64,000 nucleotides of DNA from Propioniciclava coleopterorum (GCF_011393335.1 NZ_CP049865.1:806001-870000), one strand, 5' to 3'; positions 7,884-16,845 are shown, numbered from the stretch's first letter. Program-made: numbers and translations. The notes: generated by a model from the letters alone, not told the origin.

Positions 7884-8311
7884 ATGAAGCTCGAGGACGT
7901 CATCCGCAGTAAGGGCAACTCCGTCGTCACCATCTCCCCGCAGGCCTCCGTGATCGAGTTGGTCACCCTGATGGCCGACAACAACATCGGCGCGGTCGTG
8001 GTCTCCAACGACGGGCATCACATCGAGGGGATCGTGAGCGAACGCGACATCGTCCGCGGCCTCGCCACGCGCGGGCAGGACGTGGTGAACGTCGACGTCG
8101 CCACCCTCATGACGCCCGACGTGGTGGTCGCCAACCCGTCGGACAACATCGAGGAGACCGCGCACACCATGACCGCCAAGCGCGTCCGGCACATCCCCCT
8201 CGTCATCGACGGCGAACTGCGGGGCTGGTCTCGATCGGCGACGTCGTGAAGTTCCGGATCGATCAGCTCACCGACGAGCGCAACCACCTGCTGGGGTACC
8301 TGCACCAGTGA
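7884..8311 (+). CDS. CBS-domain protein, broken by a one-base deletion
   Basis: Two CBS repeats: [28 protein letters not shown] (about residues 12–39) and [29 protein letters not shown] (about 75–103). Such pairs usually bind adenine nucleotides. As sequenced, the frame runs off at [12 protein letters not shown] and stops at 8249. One base over, the expected ending [20 protein letters not shown] resumes and stops at 8311, overlapping the acylphosphatase GTG. Length 428 nt is 3n−1, and a missing G in the run 8221–8224 repairs it to 142 residues. Confidence 0.85.
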
Positions 8312-8598
8312 CGGGCGACCGCCGCAGCCTGATCTGGGTGGACGGCTCCGTGCAGGGGGTCGGCTTCCGCTGGTGGGTCGCGACCCAGGCCGAACGCCTG
8401 GGGCTGGTCGGGCACGCCCGCAACCTGGCCGACGGCCGCGTCGAGATCGACGCGCAGGGCCACCCCGACGCCCTGGCCGAACTCATCGAACTCGTGACCG
8501 AGCCGCGCTCGGGGTCGCGCCGCCCCGGCCACGTCACCGGGTATCTGGTCGAGCGCCGCGACACGATCGCGCAGGACGACACCTTCCACGCCTGGTGA
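8308..8598 (+). CDS. acyP: acylphosphatase
   Basis: 96-residue enzyme that hydrolyses acyl phosphates such as acetyl or carbamoyl phosphate. [10 protein letters not shown] contains the phosphate-binding loop with catalytic Arg21, and [13 protein letters not shown] supplies Asn39. The GTG start overlaps the restored stop of the CBS gene (GTGA), implying translational coupling. That overlap is independent support for the repaired CBS frame. Confidence 0.93.
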   Translation: MTGDRRSLIWVDGSVQGVGFRWWVATQAERLGLVGHARNLADGRVEIDAQGHPDALAELIELVTEPRSGSRRPGHVTGYLVERRDTIAQDDTFHAW

Positions 8599-8666
8599 CG
8601 CGGCGGGGCCACGTCGCGACCTGGCGCCCGCGCGAAGCAGGGCTCCCGCCGGGGTCCGGCCGCCCT

Positions 8667-8684
8667 TCACAGGAGACGCACAGG
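8667..8684 (+). promoter_or_regulatory. PhoP-type direct-repeat box upstream of the response regulator
   Basis: TCACAGG (8667–8673) and GCACAGG (8678–8684) form a direct repeat with an 11-bp period. It resembles the mycobacterial PhoP site TCACAGC-N4-TCACAGC. The box lies about 45 nt upstream of the response regulator's ATG, a natural position for autoregulation. Confidence 0.5.
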
Positions 8685-8728
8685 AAACTCATGGCGTCCC
8701 CGCATCCGGCGGTGCCACCCTTGAGACC

Positions 8729-9460
8729 ATGCAGGCACCCGAACGCGAACCCCTGACCCGCCCGGACGGCACCCCGATCCGCGTCCTCACGGTCGACGAC
8801 GAGGCCAGCCTCACCGACCTGCTCGGGATGGCGCTGCGGTACGAGGGCTGGGAGGTCGCGTCCGCGGACTCGGGCCTGAGCGCGGTGCAGGCCGCCCGCG
8901 ACACGCGCCCGGACGCCATCGTGCTCGACATGATGCTGCCCGACTTCGACGGCCTAGAGGTGATGCGGCGCATCCGCGCGGAGCAGCCCGACGTGCCCGT
9001 GATCTTCCTGACCGCCAAGGACGCCGTGGACGACCGCGTCCACGGCCTCACCGCGGGCGGCGACGACTACGTCACCAAGCCGTTCAGCCTCGAGGAGCTC
9101 GTGGCCCGGCTCCGCGGGCTGCTGCGCCGCACCGGCGCCACCTCGGCCCGTCCCGGCTCGCAGCTCGTGGTGGGCGACCTCAGCCTCGACGAGGACAGCC
9201 ACGAGGTGACGCGCGCCGGCGAGCCGATCCAGCTGACCGCCACCGAGTTCGAGCTGCTGCGCTACCTGATGCGCAACCCGCGGCGCGTCCTGAGCAAGGC
9301 CCAGATCCTCGACCGCGTCTGGAACTACGACTTCGGCGGCCAGGCGAACGTGGTCGAGCTCTACATCTCCTACCTGCGCAAGAAGATCGACGCCGGCCGC
9401 GAACCCATGATCCACACGCTGCGCGGAGCGGGCTACGTCCTGAAGCCGGCGGGCGCATGA
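8729..9460 (+). CDS. OmpR/PhoP-family response regulator
   Basis: 243 residues. An N-terminal receiver has acidic pocket Asp23/Asp24, phosphoacceptor Asp67 in IVLDMMLPDFDG and Lys117 in VTKPF. A winged-helix effector follows, with LTATEFELLRYLMRNPRRVLSK, the recognition region WNYDFGGQANVVELYISYLRKKI and the wing HTLRGAGYVL. The effector closely resembles mycobacterial PhoP as I recall it. The next gene is its cognate kinase with an ATGA overlap. Targets are unknown, although phosphate limitation or envelope stress would fit the family. Confidence 0.92.
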   Translation: MQAPEREPLTRPDGTPIRVLTVDDEASLTDLLGMALRYEGWEVASADSGLSAVQAARDTRPDAIVLDMMLPDFDGLEVMRRIRAEQPDVPVIFLTAKDAVDDRVHGLTAGGDDYVTKPFSLEELVARLRGLLRRTGATSARPGSQLVVGDLSLDEDSHEVTRAGEPIQLTATEFELLRYLMRNPRRVLSKAQILDRVWNYDFGGQANVVELYISYLRKKIDAGREPMIHTLRGAGYVLKPAGA

Positions 9461-11037
9461 CGTCGCCCGACTTCATCCCGCCCGGGCACACGCCGCCGAC
9501 CCGCCCCCTCACCGGCCGGGTGGCGCCGCCGGGGGCCTCGCTCCCGCCGCCGCCGCTGGCCGCCGCGCACCCGCACCGTCACGACGCCACCCGCCCCGAG
9601 CCGGACGCCCCCGGGCCCCGCCCGTTGGCGCCGGGGACGCTGAGCCGTCAGCTCGTGCTGCGGGTGACGGCCCTGGTCGCCGTGGTGGCGATCCTCCTGT
9701 CGGCCCTGACCGCGCTCGCGATGCGTCAGATCCTGCTCGGCCAACTCGACGGCCAACTGCAGGCCACCGCGTCCCGGCTCATCAACTCCGGACGCGGCCC
9801 CGTCGGGCGGTTCCCGGACGCGGGCGGGCCCGGCCAGGCGCAGGGGCTGCTGTGGTACGTCCAGGGCCAGGGCGGCTTCGTGCAGGTCGAGGACACCCAC
9901 GGCGTCCTGACCGACGCGGTCATGGAGCGCCTGGAGGGCCTGGAGCCGAGCCGGCAGCCCGCCGACGTCCGGCTGCCGTCGCTGGGCGACTACCGGGTGA
10001 TCACCCAGCAGGTCGGCGGCGGGCGCGTCGTCATCACCGGCCTGCCGATGGCGCAGGTCACCGCGTCCATCTTCGCGATCGTCGCCGCGACGGCCACCCT
10101 CACCCTGCTCGCGATCCTCATCGCCTTCCTCGCCGCCCGCAGCGTGGTCGAACGCAGCCTGCGGCCGCTCGCCCGGCTGGCCGGGACCGCCACCCAGGTC
10201 TCGGCGCTCGACCTGCGCTCGGGCGAGGTGGCCGTCCCCGTCCGCGTCGACGAGCGGGACGCCGACCCGCGCAGCGAGGTGGGCCGGGTCGGGCTGGCCT
10301 TCAACCACATGCTCGACAACGTCGAGGGGGCGCTCGCCGCCCGGCAGCGCTCCGAGACCAAGGTGCGACAGTTCGTCGCCGACGCCAGCCACGAACTGCG
10401 CAACCCGCTGGCGGCGATCCGCGGCTACGCCGAACTGACGCGCCGCGAACGCGCCGAGACCCCGGAGACCACCGCGCACGCGCTGGGGCGCATCGAGTCG
10501 GAGTCCATCAGGATGTCGCGACTCGTGGACGACCTGCTGCTGCTCGCGCGGCTCGACGCCGGCCCGGCGATCGCCTCCGGCCCGACGGTCCTCAACTCGC
10601 TGCTGGCCGACGCCGTCTCCGACGCGCGCGCCGCCGGCCCCGACCACCTCTGGTCGCTGGCCATGCCGCAGGACGAGGTGGTGGCCCGCGCCGACCGGCA
10701 CCGCCTGCACCAGGTGGTGGCGAACCTGCTGGCCAACGCCCGGACGCACACGCCCGCCGGCACCCGCGTCGAGGCGGGGCTCACCGTGGCGGGCCCCGAG
10801 GCCGTCATCACCGTGCGCGACGACGGCCCCGGCGTGCCGCCCGACATCGTCGACCACGTGTTCGAGCGGTTCACGCGGGCCGAGACGAGCCGGGTGCGCC
10901 GCTCGGGCACGCAGTCCACCGGGCTCGGCCTCGCGATCGTGTCCGCCGTGATGGAGGCGCACGGCGGCTCGGTGTCGGTGGAGTCCCGGCCGGGGGCGAC
11001 CTGCTTCACCCTTCGGATCCCCCTGGCCGGGCGCTGA
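9457..11037 (+). CDS. sensor histidine kinase (HAMP–HisKA–HATPase)
   Basis: 526-residue membrane kinase. A Pro-rich cytoplasmic tail of about 60 residues precedes TM1 (VTALVAVVAILLSALTALAM). An extracytoplasmic sensor of about 105 residues follows, then TM2 (FAIVAATATLTLLAILIAFLAA) and HAMP. HisKA carries His312 in DASHELRNPLAA. HATPase_c has the N box VVANLLANARTHT, the G1 box DDGPGVP and the G2 region GTQSTGLGLAIV. The start overlaps the regulator stop (ATGA), so the two form one operon. The sensor has no recognisable ligand fold. Confidence 0.92.
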   Translation: MTSPDFIPPGHTPPTRPLTGRVAPPGASLPPPPLAAAHPHRHDATRPEPDAPGPRPLAPGTLSRQLVLRVTALVAVVAILLSALTALAMRQILLGQLDGQLQATASRLINSGRGPVGRFPDAGGPGQAQGLLWYVQGQGGFVQVEDTHGVLTDAVMERLEGLEPSRQPADVRLPSLGDYRVITQQVGGGRVVITGLPMAQVTASIFAIVAATATLTLLAILIAFLAARSVVERSLRPLARLAGTATQVSALDLRSGEVAVPVRVDERDADPRSEVGRVGLAFNHMLDNVEGALAARQRSETKVRQFVADASHELRNPLAAIRGYAELTRRERAETPETTAHALGRIESESIRMSRLVDDLLLLARLDAGPAIASGPTVLNSLLADAVSDARAAGPDHLWSLAMPQDEVVARADRHRLHQVVANLLANARTHTPAGTRVEAGLTVAGPEAVITVRDDGPGVPPDIVDHVFERFTRAETSRVRRSGTQSTGLGLAIVSAVMEAHGGSVSVESRPGATCFTLRIPLAGR

Positions 11038-11041
11038 CGCG

Positions 11042-11653
11042 TCAGGCGAGCCAGGCCGCCACGAGCGCGCGCAACGTCGCGAGCTGACGCCGCATGTGGG
11101 ACGCGTCACCGGTCGCACGCGCGAGGAGGAAGGCACCCTCGAACGTGACGAACAGGTGGTCGGCGAGATCGTCGGCGGACAACGCCACCGCCCCGCGTTC
11201 CCCGCGCTCGGCGTCCGCCCGTCGCACGAGGTCGGCGACCGCGCCGCGCCACTCCATGACCGCACGCCGGACGGGCTGAGCCGTTCCGGCACCCACCAGT
11301 TCCCGTTCGACCAGGACCGCGATGTAGAGGCAGCTCGACTGTTCACCCATCAGTTCGTCGGCCCCCGCGATGAACCAGTCGAGGAAGGCCAGCAGCCGGG
11401 CGCCCGCGTCTGCCTGCTCGCCCACGGACGCCAGCGCCGCCCGCAGTTGGCCCACGTCGGCGTCCGCGTAGCGCTCGACCAGCGCATCCGCCAACTCGGC
11501 CTTGGAGCCGAAGTGATGGAAGAACGCTCCCTTCGACGTACCGGCGGCCGCGATGATCGCGTCCAGCGACGTGGCCGAGTAGCCGCCGTCGATGATGAGC
11601 GACTCTGCGGCGTCGAGGATCCGCTCTCTGTTCCTGCGTCCATCCCGTGGCAT
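11042..11653 (-). CDS. TetR-family transcriptional regulator
   Basis: 203 residues. The N-terminal helix-turn-helix is typical of TetR/AcrR: RERILDAAESLIIDGGYSATSLDAIIAAAGTSKGAFFHHFGSK, with recognition helix SKGAFFHHFG. The C-terminal ligand domain shows no motif that identifies a ligand. It is divergent from a homocysteine S-methyltransferase gene, and a pair of matching operator sites lies in the 66-bp gap. It therefore probably represses itself and that neighbour. Confidence 0.9.
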   Translation of the reverse strand: MPRDGRRNRERILDAAESLIIDGGYSATSLDAIIAAAGTSKGAFFHHFGSKAELADALVERYADADVGQLRAALASVGEQADAGARLLAFLDWFIAGADELMGEQSSCLYIAVLVERELVGAGTAQPVRRAVMEWRGAVADLVRRADAERGERGAVALSADDLADHLFVTFEGAFLLARATGDASHMRRQLATLRALVAAWLA

Positions 11654-11666
11654 GGAACTGTTGTAT

Positions 11667-11704
11667 CAGACCGATCAGTCTGATATACCAGACCAGTCAG
11701 TCTG
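11667..11704. promoter_or_regulatory. tandem operator pair between tetR and mmuM
   Basis: Two copies of CAGAC-N6-GTCTG (11667–11682 and 11689–11704), with spacers CGATCA and CAGTCA, are centred 22 bp apart, about two helical turns. The first extends to ATCAGAC…GTCTGAT. They cover most of the space between the two divergent starts, as expected for cooperative TetR dimers. Confidence 0.75.
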
Positions 11705-11719
11705 TTATCAGGAGGCGAC

Positions 11720-12670
11720 ATGCCCACCACTCCCCTTCTCGACCGCTCCCCCGCCGGCTGGGTCACCGATGGTGGCCTGGAGACCGACCTGATCCACCAC
11801 CACGGGGTCGAACTCCCGGAGTTCGCCGCCTACCCCCTCCTGGGCACGGTTGCCGGTCGCGCACTGCTCCGGGCCTACTTCCTCGGCTTCGCCGCGGTCG
11901 CGCGTGCCGCAGGCGCCGGCCTCCTGCTGGAGACGCCGACGTGGCGGGCGAACGCCCGCTGGGGCGCCAGGCTCGGCGACGACGTGCCTGCGCTGCGCCG
12001 TGCGAACGCGGACGCCGTGGCGCTCGTCCGCGGCCTGCGCGAGGACGCGCTCGCCGACCTGCCGGCGGTCCTCACCGTTGGCATGGTGGGCCCGCGCGGC
12101 GACGGCTACCGCTGCGAGGGCATCCGGCCCGACGAGGCCTGCGCCTACCATCGCGATCAGGTCGAGGTCCTCGCCGACTCGGGGATCGATCTGGTCGCCG
12201 CCTATACCCTCTCCGGCGCCGACGAGGCGATCGGCATCGTCTGGGCCGCCCGTACCGCCGGGGTTCCGGTCAGCATCTCCTTCACCGTCGAGACGGACGG
12301 CTCGCTGCCGGACGGCACCAGCCTCGCGGCGGCACTCGACCGACTGCAGAGCGAGGCACCGGCCGACCACTACCTGGTGAACTGCGCCCACCCGCGCCAC
12401 ATCGCCCTGGCCGTGGCATCCCTGACCTCCGAACAGCGCGCCCTGATCCGCGGCGTCAGGGGCAACGCGTCATCGATGAGCCATGCCGAACTCGACAACG
12501 CCGACCGCCTGGACGAGGGCGACCCTCGGGACTTCGGCGCCGCCAGCCGAGCCCTGCGTCACGCACTGCCGGGCCTGGCGATCCTCGGCGGCTGCTGTGG
12601 CACGGACACCCGGCACGTCGCCGCCATCTGGGGTACGGACGGCGCAGCAGAAGCACCCGCAGGGGCATGA
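11720..12670 (+). CDS. mmuM: homocysteine S-methyltransferase family protein
   Basis: 316 residues. This zinc-dependent family transfers a methyl group, usually from S-methylmethionine, to homocysteine to give methionine. The zinc ligands are the Cys in YLVNCAHP (about residue 223) and the Cys pair in LGGCCGTDTRH (about 293–294). VTDGGLETDLI and LLLETPTWRAN are family signatures. AGGAGG lies 5 nt before the ATG. The adjacent operators suggest control by the TetR protein. Unlike E. coli there is no mmuP transporter alongside. Confidence 0.88.
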   Translation: MPTTPLLDRSPAGWVTDGGLETDLIHHHGVELPEFAAYPLLGTVAGRALLRAYFLGFAAVARAAGAGLLLETPTWRANARWGARLGDDVPALRRANADAVALVRGLREDALADLPAVLTVGMVGPRGDGYRCEGIRPDEACAYHRDQVEVLADSGIDLVAAYTLSGADEAIGIVWAARTAGVPVSISFTVETDGSLPDGTSLAAALDRLQSEAPADHYLVNCAHPRHIALAVASLTSEQRALIRGVRGNASSMSHAELDNADRLDEGDPRDFGAASRALRHALPGLAILGGCCGTDTRHVAAIWGTDGAAEAPAGA

Positions 12671-12819
12671 CCGGCCACATGGCGGACATCGGGGCACCGG
12701 GGAAGGCTCCCCGCCCCCGGGCCGCCGCCCTGTAGTCCGCATGCTGAACAGATAACGGTCGTGGGGCGGTCGCCGCTTCCGAACGGTGGCGTCCCGGAAG
12801 CCCCGGCGTGGCGTCGCGC

Positions 12820-12825
12820 TACTTT
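12820..12825 (+). promoter_or_regulatory. leaderless −10 box of the PfkB kinase gene
   Basis: TACTTT, then 6 nt, then GTG 12832. It supports this start over an in-frame GTG 24 nt upstream. Confidence 0.5.
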
Positions 12826-12831
12826 GGCCGG

Positions 12832-13785
12832 GTGATCATCACCTTCACGCCGAACCCGAGCCTGGATCGCACGGCCTCGCTGCCGCACGACCTGCGGCTG
12901 GGCAAGCGCAATCAGCTCGGCGGCGTCAGCACCCAGGCCGCGGGCCGGGGCGTGAACGTCAGCCGGGCCGTCCACAACGCCGGAAAGGCGACCCTCGCCG
13001 TCCTGCCGCTGGATCCCGACGACCCGCTGACCGAGGCCCTGCGGGAACGCGGCGTGCCGAACCGCCCCGTGCCGGTCGGACGCCGCGCGCGCACCAACCT
13101 CGCGGTGACGCACCCCGACGGCACCGTCACCAAGTTCGTGGAGCCCGGCGAGCCGGTCACCCCCGAGAACGTGTCGGCGCTGTTCAGCGCCCTGATGGCG
13201 GCCGTGCCCGGGAGCGACTGGCTCGCCCTGTGCGGCTCGCTGCCGCCCGGCGCCCCCGCCGACTGGTTCGTCCGCCTGACCCAGCTCGCCCACGAGGTGA
13301 ACGTTCCAGTGGCCATCGACACGCACGGCCAGGCGCTCGCCGCGGTGATGGCCGCGCTGCCCGACACGGTGCCCGACGTCTTCTCCCCCAACGCGGCCGA
13401 ACTGCAGCACGCCACCGGTGTCCCGTTGACCGACGCTCTGCAGCGCGGCGACATCGAACCGGCGATCGCCGCCGCCCGGTCGCTGGTGGCCCAGGGCATC
13501 CCGCGCGTGCTGGCGACCATCGGGGCCCGCGGCGCGCTGCTGGTCACCCACGACGGGGCGTGGCACGCCCGGGTCGCGCCGGTCGACGTCGTCTCCGCCG
13601 TGGGCGCGGGCGACTCCGCGCTCGCGGGGTACCTGCTGGCGCGCCTCGAGGGCGCCGACGAGCCGGCTTCTCTGGCTCGCGCGGTCGCCTACGGGACGGC
13701 GTGCGTGCTGATGCCCGGCGCGAACGTGCCCCTGCCCGAGCAGGCCGACGCCGTCGAGGTGACGGTCACCGCGCTGGGCGCCTGA
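12832..13785 (+). CDS. PfkB-family 1-phosphofructokinase-like kinase
   Basis: 317 residues beginning IITFTPNPSLDRT, the N-terminal signature of the FruK/LacC/PfkB hexose-phosphate kinases. GGVSTQAAGRGVNVSRAV (about residues 29–46) is the substrate-binding glycine motif, and VSAVGAGDSALAGYLLARLEG (about 255–275) holds the catalytic Asp and the anion hole. 1-Phosphofructokinase is the likeliest activity, with tagatose-6-phosphate kinase possible. No fructose PTS genes adjoin it. Confidence 0.85.
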   Translation: MIITFTPNPSLDRTASLPHDLRLGKRNQLGGVSTQAAGRGVNVSRAVHNAGKATLAVLPLDPDDPLTEALRERGVPNRPVPVGRRARTNLAVTHPDGTVTKFVEPGEPVTPENVSALFSALMAAVPGSDWLALCGSLPPGAPADWFVRLTQLAHEVNVPVAIDTHGQALAAVMAALPDTVPDVFSPNAAELQHATGVPLTDALQRGDIEPAIAAARSLVAQGIPRVLATIGARGALLVTHDGAWHARVAPVDVVSAVGAGDSALAGYLLARLEGADEPASLARAVAYGTACVLMPGANVPLPEQADAVEVTVTALGA

Positions 13786-13791
13786 GCCGCC

Positions 13792-15363
13792 TCACCAGCG
13801 CACCGCCTTCAGCGCCCGCAGGCCGCTCGTCAGGGCGGCGGCGAAGCCGTCGCGCGGCACGTCGCCGGGCGCGACGAACCCCAGCAGCCGCTGGGTGGCG
13901 ACGGTCTGCGGCTGCGTGAACCGGTACAGGCCCTCGGGACCCTGCCGGCGCCCGAGGCCCGACTCCCCCGTGCCGCCCATGGGCGCGTCCAGCGAACCGA
14001 ACGCGGCGCCGAAGGACTCGTTCACGTTCACGCTGCCCGTGTTCAGCCGGGCCGCGACCGCCCGCGCGCGCCGAGCGTCGCGACTCCACACCGAGGCGTT
14101 CAGCCCGTGCACATCGTCGTTCGCGGCCGCGACGGCCTCCTCCTCGGTGTCGAACGGGTACAGCGCCACCACGGGCCCGAACGTCTCGGCGCGGTGGCAG
14201 GCCATGTCCGGCGTCACCCCGGTCAGGATCGTCGGCTCGTAGGCGTACGGCGCCAGGTCGGGCCGGGCGCGGCCGCCGGCCAGCACCCGGGCGCCCCGGT
14301 CGCGGGCGTCCTCGACCTGGCCGCTCACCTTCGCGAGCTGGTCGGCGCTGACGAGGGTGCCGACGTCGACCCCCCAGCCCAGCCCGACGCTCAAGTCGAG
14401 CGCCCGGGTCGCGGCGACGAAGCGTTCGACGAAGGCGTCGAAGACCGGCCGCGCCACGTAGAGCCGCTCGAAGCTGACGCACAGCTGTCCGGCGTTGGCG
14501 AAGCAGCCCCGCACGGCGCCCGCCGCGGCGGCGTCCAGGTCGGCGTCGGCGAGCACGAGCATGGGGTTCTTGCCGCCCAGTTCCAGCGAGGCGCCGATCA
14601 GCCGCTCGCCCGCCCGGGCGGCGATGCCGCGTCCGGTGGCGGTGGAGCCGGTGAAGCACACGTGGTCGGCCCGCTCCACGACGCCGACGCCGACGCGGGC
14701 GCCCGGCCCGGCGACGATCCGCCAGGCGTCCCGGGGCACCCCGGCGCGGCGCAGTAGCTCGAGCCCGAACGCCGCGGTGAGCATCGTCTGGGCGTCCGGC
14801 TTGGCGACGACGGTGTTGCCGGCCGCGAGCGCCGCCACCCCGTCGCTGAACGCCATGGTGAGCGGGTAGTTCCACGGGGAGATCACCCCCACGACGCCGG
14901 TGGGCGGGTGCAGGACGTCGACGCGGGTCAGCACCGGGAAGACGCCGCGGCGGCGCTGCGGGCGCAGCAGCCCCGGCGCCCGCTCGCCGTAGTAGCGGGC
15001 GGTCATCGCGGCGTGGAAGACCTCCTCGACGGCGTCGCGGCGCGCCTTGCCCGTCTCGGCCACGATCAGGTCCGCGAGCGCGCCCTGGTGGCTCAGCAGG
15101 AGGTCGTGGAAGGCGAGCAGGCTGCGGCACCGCTCCGCAGCCGGCAGCGCCGCCCACGCCGGTTGGGCGGCGCGCGCGGCGGCGAAGGCCGCGTCGAGGT
15201 CCGCCTCGCTGGACTGCGGCACCGCGACCAGCACGGCGGCGTCCAGCGGGGAGAGCACCTCGTGGGTCTCCCCCGACGTCGCGTCGACCAGGCGCAGGAG
15301 CCGGGCCACGGTCGCGGGGTCGATGAGCGGTGCGGGGCGCTGCGGCGCTTCTGTCTGGCTCAT
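13792..15363 (-). CDS. gabD2: succinate-semialdehyde dehydrogenase (NADP+), GabD2 type
   Basis: 523-residue aldehyde dehydrogenase that oxidises succinic semialdehyde to succinate. VISPWNYPLTMAFSDGVAALAAGN binds the cofactor, SLELGGKNPML carries the general base Glu261, and ANAGQLCVSFERLYV carries the nucleophile Cys295. PMGGTGESGLGRRQGPEGLYRFTQPQ is a late signature. In actinobacteria GabD2 serves GABA turnover or a variant TCA cycle. It converges on the kinase gene with 6 bp between stops. Confidence 0.9.
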   Translation of the reverse strand: MSQTEAPQRPAPLIDPATVARLLRLVDATSGETHEVLSPLDAAVLVAVPQSSEADLDAAFAAARAAQPAWAALPAAERCRSLLAFHDLLLSHQGALADLIVAETGKARRDAVEEVFHAAMTARYYGERAPGLLRPQRRRGVFPVLTRVDVLHPPTGVVGVISPWNYPLTMAFSDGVAALAAGNTVVAKPDAQTMLTAAFGLELLRRAGVPRDAWRIVAGPGARVGVGVVERADHVCFTGSTATGRGIAARAGERLIGASLELGGKNPMLVLADADLDAAAAGAVRGCFANAGQLCVSFERLYVARPVFDAFVERFVAATRALDLSVGLGWGVDVGTLVSADQLAKVSGQVEDARDRGARVLAGGRARPDLAPYAYEPTILTGVTPDMACHRAETFGPVVALYPFDTEEEAVAAANDDVHGLNASVWSRDARRARAVAARLNTGSVNVNESFGAAFGSLDAPMGGTGESGLGRRQGPEGLYRFTQPQTVATQRLLGFVAPGDVPRDGFAAALTSGLRALKAVRW

Positions 15364-15369
15364 GCCCCC

Positions 15370-15375
15370 AGGCTA
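15370..15375 (-). promoter_or_regulatory. leaderless −10 box of gabD2
   Basis: TAGCCT on the minus strand lies 6 nt before ATG 15363, with no Shine–Dalgarno site. Confidence 0.5.
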
Positions 15376-15441
15376 GGCCCGGCGGGCGCCGGCGCGGTGC
15401 CTGAGCACTAGGCTGGGCGCACGTCCGATCGAAGGAGTCCG

Positions 15442-16110
15442 ATGACCCTGACCCGTGCCGAGCTCGCCCAGCTCGTCGACCACACGCTCCTGGCCCCCAC
15501 CGCCACGCACGCCGACGTCCGGGCGCTGGCCGAGGAGGCCGCGGCGCTGGGCACCTACTCCATCTGCGTGTCGCCCTCGATGCTGCCGCTCGGCTTCGAC
15601 GCGGGCGTGAAGGTCGCCACCGTCTGCGGGTTCCCCTCGGGCAAGCACACCCCCGCGGCGAAGGCCTTCGAGGCCGCCGAGTCGGTGCGCAACGGCGCCG
15701 ACGAGGTCGACATGGTCATCGACGTCGGCGCCCTGAAGGAGGGCGACGCCGCCCACACCGAGGCCGAGATCCGCGCCGTCCGCGAGGCCGCCCCCTCCCC
15801 GACGGTGCTGAAGGTCATCATCGAGTCGGCCGCGCTGACCGACGACGAGATCGTCGCGGCCTGCCGCGCCGCCGAGGCGGCGGGCGCCGACTTCGTGAAG
15901 ACCTCCACGGGCTTCCACCCCGCCGGGGGCGCGTCCGCCCACGCGGTGGCGCTGATGCGGGAGACGGTGGGCGACCGGCTGGGCGTCAAGGCGTCCGGCG
16001 GCGTCCGCGACTGGGCGGCCGCGCAGGCGATGGTGGACGCCGGCGCGTCCCGCCTGGGCCTGTCGGGCACCGCCGCCGTCCTCGACGGGGGCACGTCCGA
16101 GGGCTACTGA
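15442..16110 (+). CDS. deoC: deoxyribose-phosphate aldolase
   Basis: 222-residue class I aldolase that cleaves 2-deoxyribose-5-phosphate to acetaldehyde and glyceraldehyde-3-phosphate in nucleoside catabolism. The Schiff-base lysine is Lys153 in [11 protein letters not shown] and the assisting lysine is Lys183 in [11 protein letters not shown]. The motif [16 protein letters not shown] is also present. AAGGAG precedes the ATG, and TAGGCT at 15409–15414 is a plausible −10 box for a short leader. It shares its upstream region with gabD2. Confidence 0.93.
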   Translation: MTLTRAELAQLVDHTLLAPTATHADVRALAEEAAALGTYSICVSPSMLPLGFDAGVKVATVCGFPSGKHTPAAKAFEAAESVRNGADEVDMVIDVGALKEGDAAHTEAEIRAVREAAPSPTVLKVIIESAALTDDEIVAACRAAEAAGADFVKTSTGFHPAGGASAHAVALMRETVGDRLGVKASGGVRDWAAAQAMVDAGASRLGLSGTAAVLDGGTSEGY

Positions 16111-16150
16111 CGCTCGGCCGGACATCGCGCCCCGGGGCCGACCGGCGCCT

Positions 16151-16184
16151 GACGAGGCGGCTCTGCGGCCACGGTCGCCTCGTC
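16151..16184 (+). terminator. terminator hairpin after deoC
   Basis: Perfect 9-bp arms (16151–16159 and 16176–16184) around a 16-nt loop, 41 nt past the deoC stop. A TAGCGT box at 16188–16193 just beyond it may be the −10 of the lipocalin gene. Confidence 0.55.
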
Positions 16185-16233
16185 GGGTAGCGTGTCGGGA
16201 ACGTCCCAGCACCCCCCGGGAAGGCGACCCATC

Positions 16234-16743
16234 ATGGAAGACCGAGCCCTCGCGTCCTTCGACCTGCAGCGCTACCTCGGACTGTGGTTCGAGATCGGAC
16301 GGCTGCCCCTGCGATGGGAGGACCCCGACGCGTCGGAGGTGACCGCCCACTACTCACTGAACGACGACGGCAGCGTGCAGGTGGACAACCGCTGCCTCGA
16401 CGGGGAGGGTGCGCCCTCGCGTGCCGTGGGGCGCGCCACCGTCGACGACAGCGCGCCCGGGCGCCTCAAGGTGTCGTTCGCGCCGTCGCCGGTGAACCGA
16501 CTGCCCCTCACCCAGGCCGGCTACTGGGTGTTGAAGCTCGATGAGGACTACCGGTACGCGCTGGTGGGCACGCCGCGTCGCCGCCACCTGTGGCTGCTCG
16601 CGCGGGACAGCGAGGTGCCCAACGACGTGCACCGGGAGTATCTGGCCGAGGCCGAGGCCAGGGGTTACGAACTCACCGAGTGGATCACGCCGGTACAGAC
16701 GGGAACCCGCGTCACCGACGAGGACCTCGGCCTCCACCCCTGA
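16234..16743 (+). CDS. bacterial lipocalin (Blc-like)
   Basis: 169 residues. YLGLWFEIGRLPLRWED holds the lipocalin G-x-W motif, and YRYALVGTPRRRHLWLLARDSEVPND is the second conserved region of bacterial lipocalins. The eight-stranded barrel binds lipids such as lysophospholipids. Unlike E. coli Blc it has no signal peptide or lipobox, so it is predicted to be cytosolic. ATG 16234 follows a GGAAGG site. An upstream in-frame GTG 16192 would add 14 residues without a signal sequence. Confidence 0.85.
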   Translation: MEDRALASFDLQRYLGLWFEIGRLPLRWEDPDASEVTAHYSLNDDGSVQVDNRCLDGEGAPSRAVGRATVDDSAPGRLKVSFAPSPVNRLPLTQAGYWVLKLDEDYRYALVGTPRRRHLWLLARDSEVPNDVHREYLAEAEARGYELTEWITPVQTGTRVTDEDLGLHP

Positions 16744-16845
16744 CCCTGCCGGCATCCCGTCGGCCCCACCCCTGACCTGGCGCATCCTGTCGGCCCCGCC
16801 CCTCGGGACGCCGGCCGTCCCACCGGGGCCGGATCGGGACGCAGA

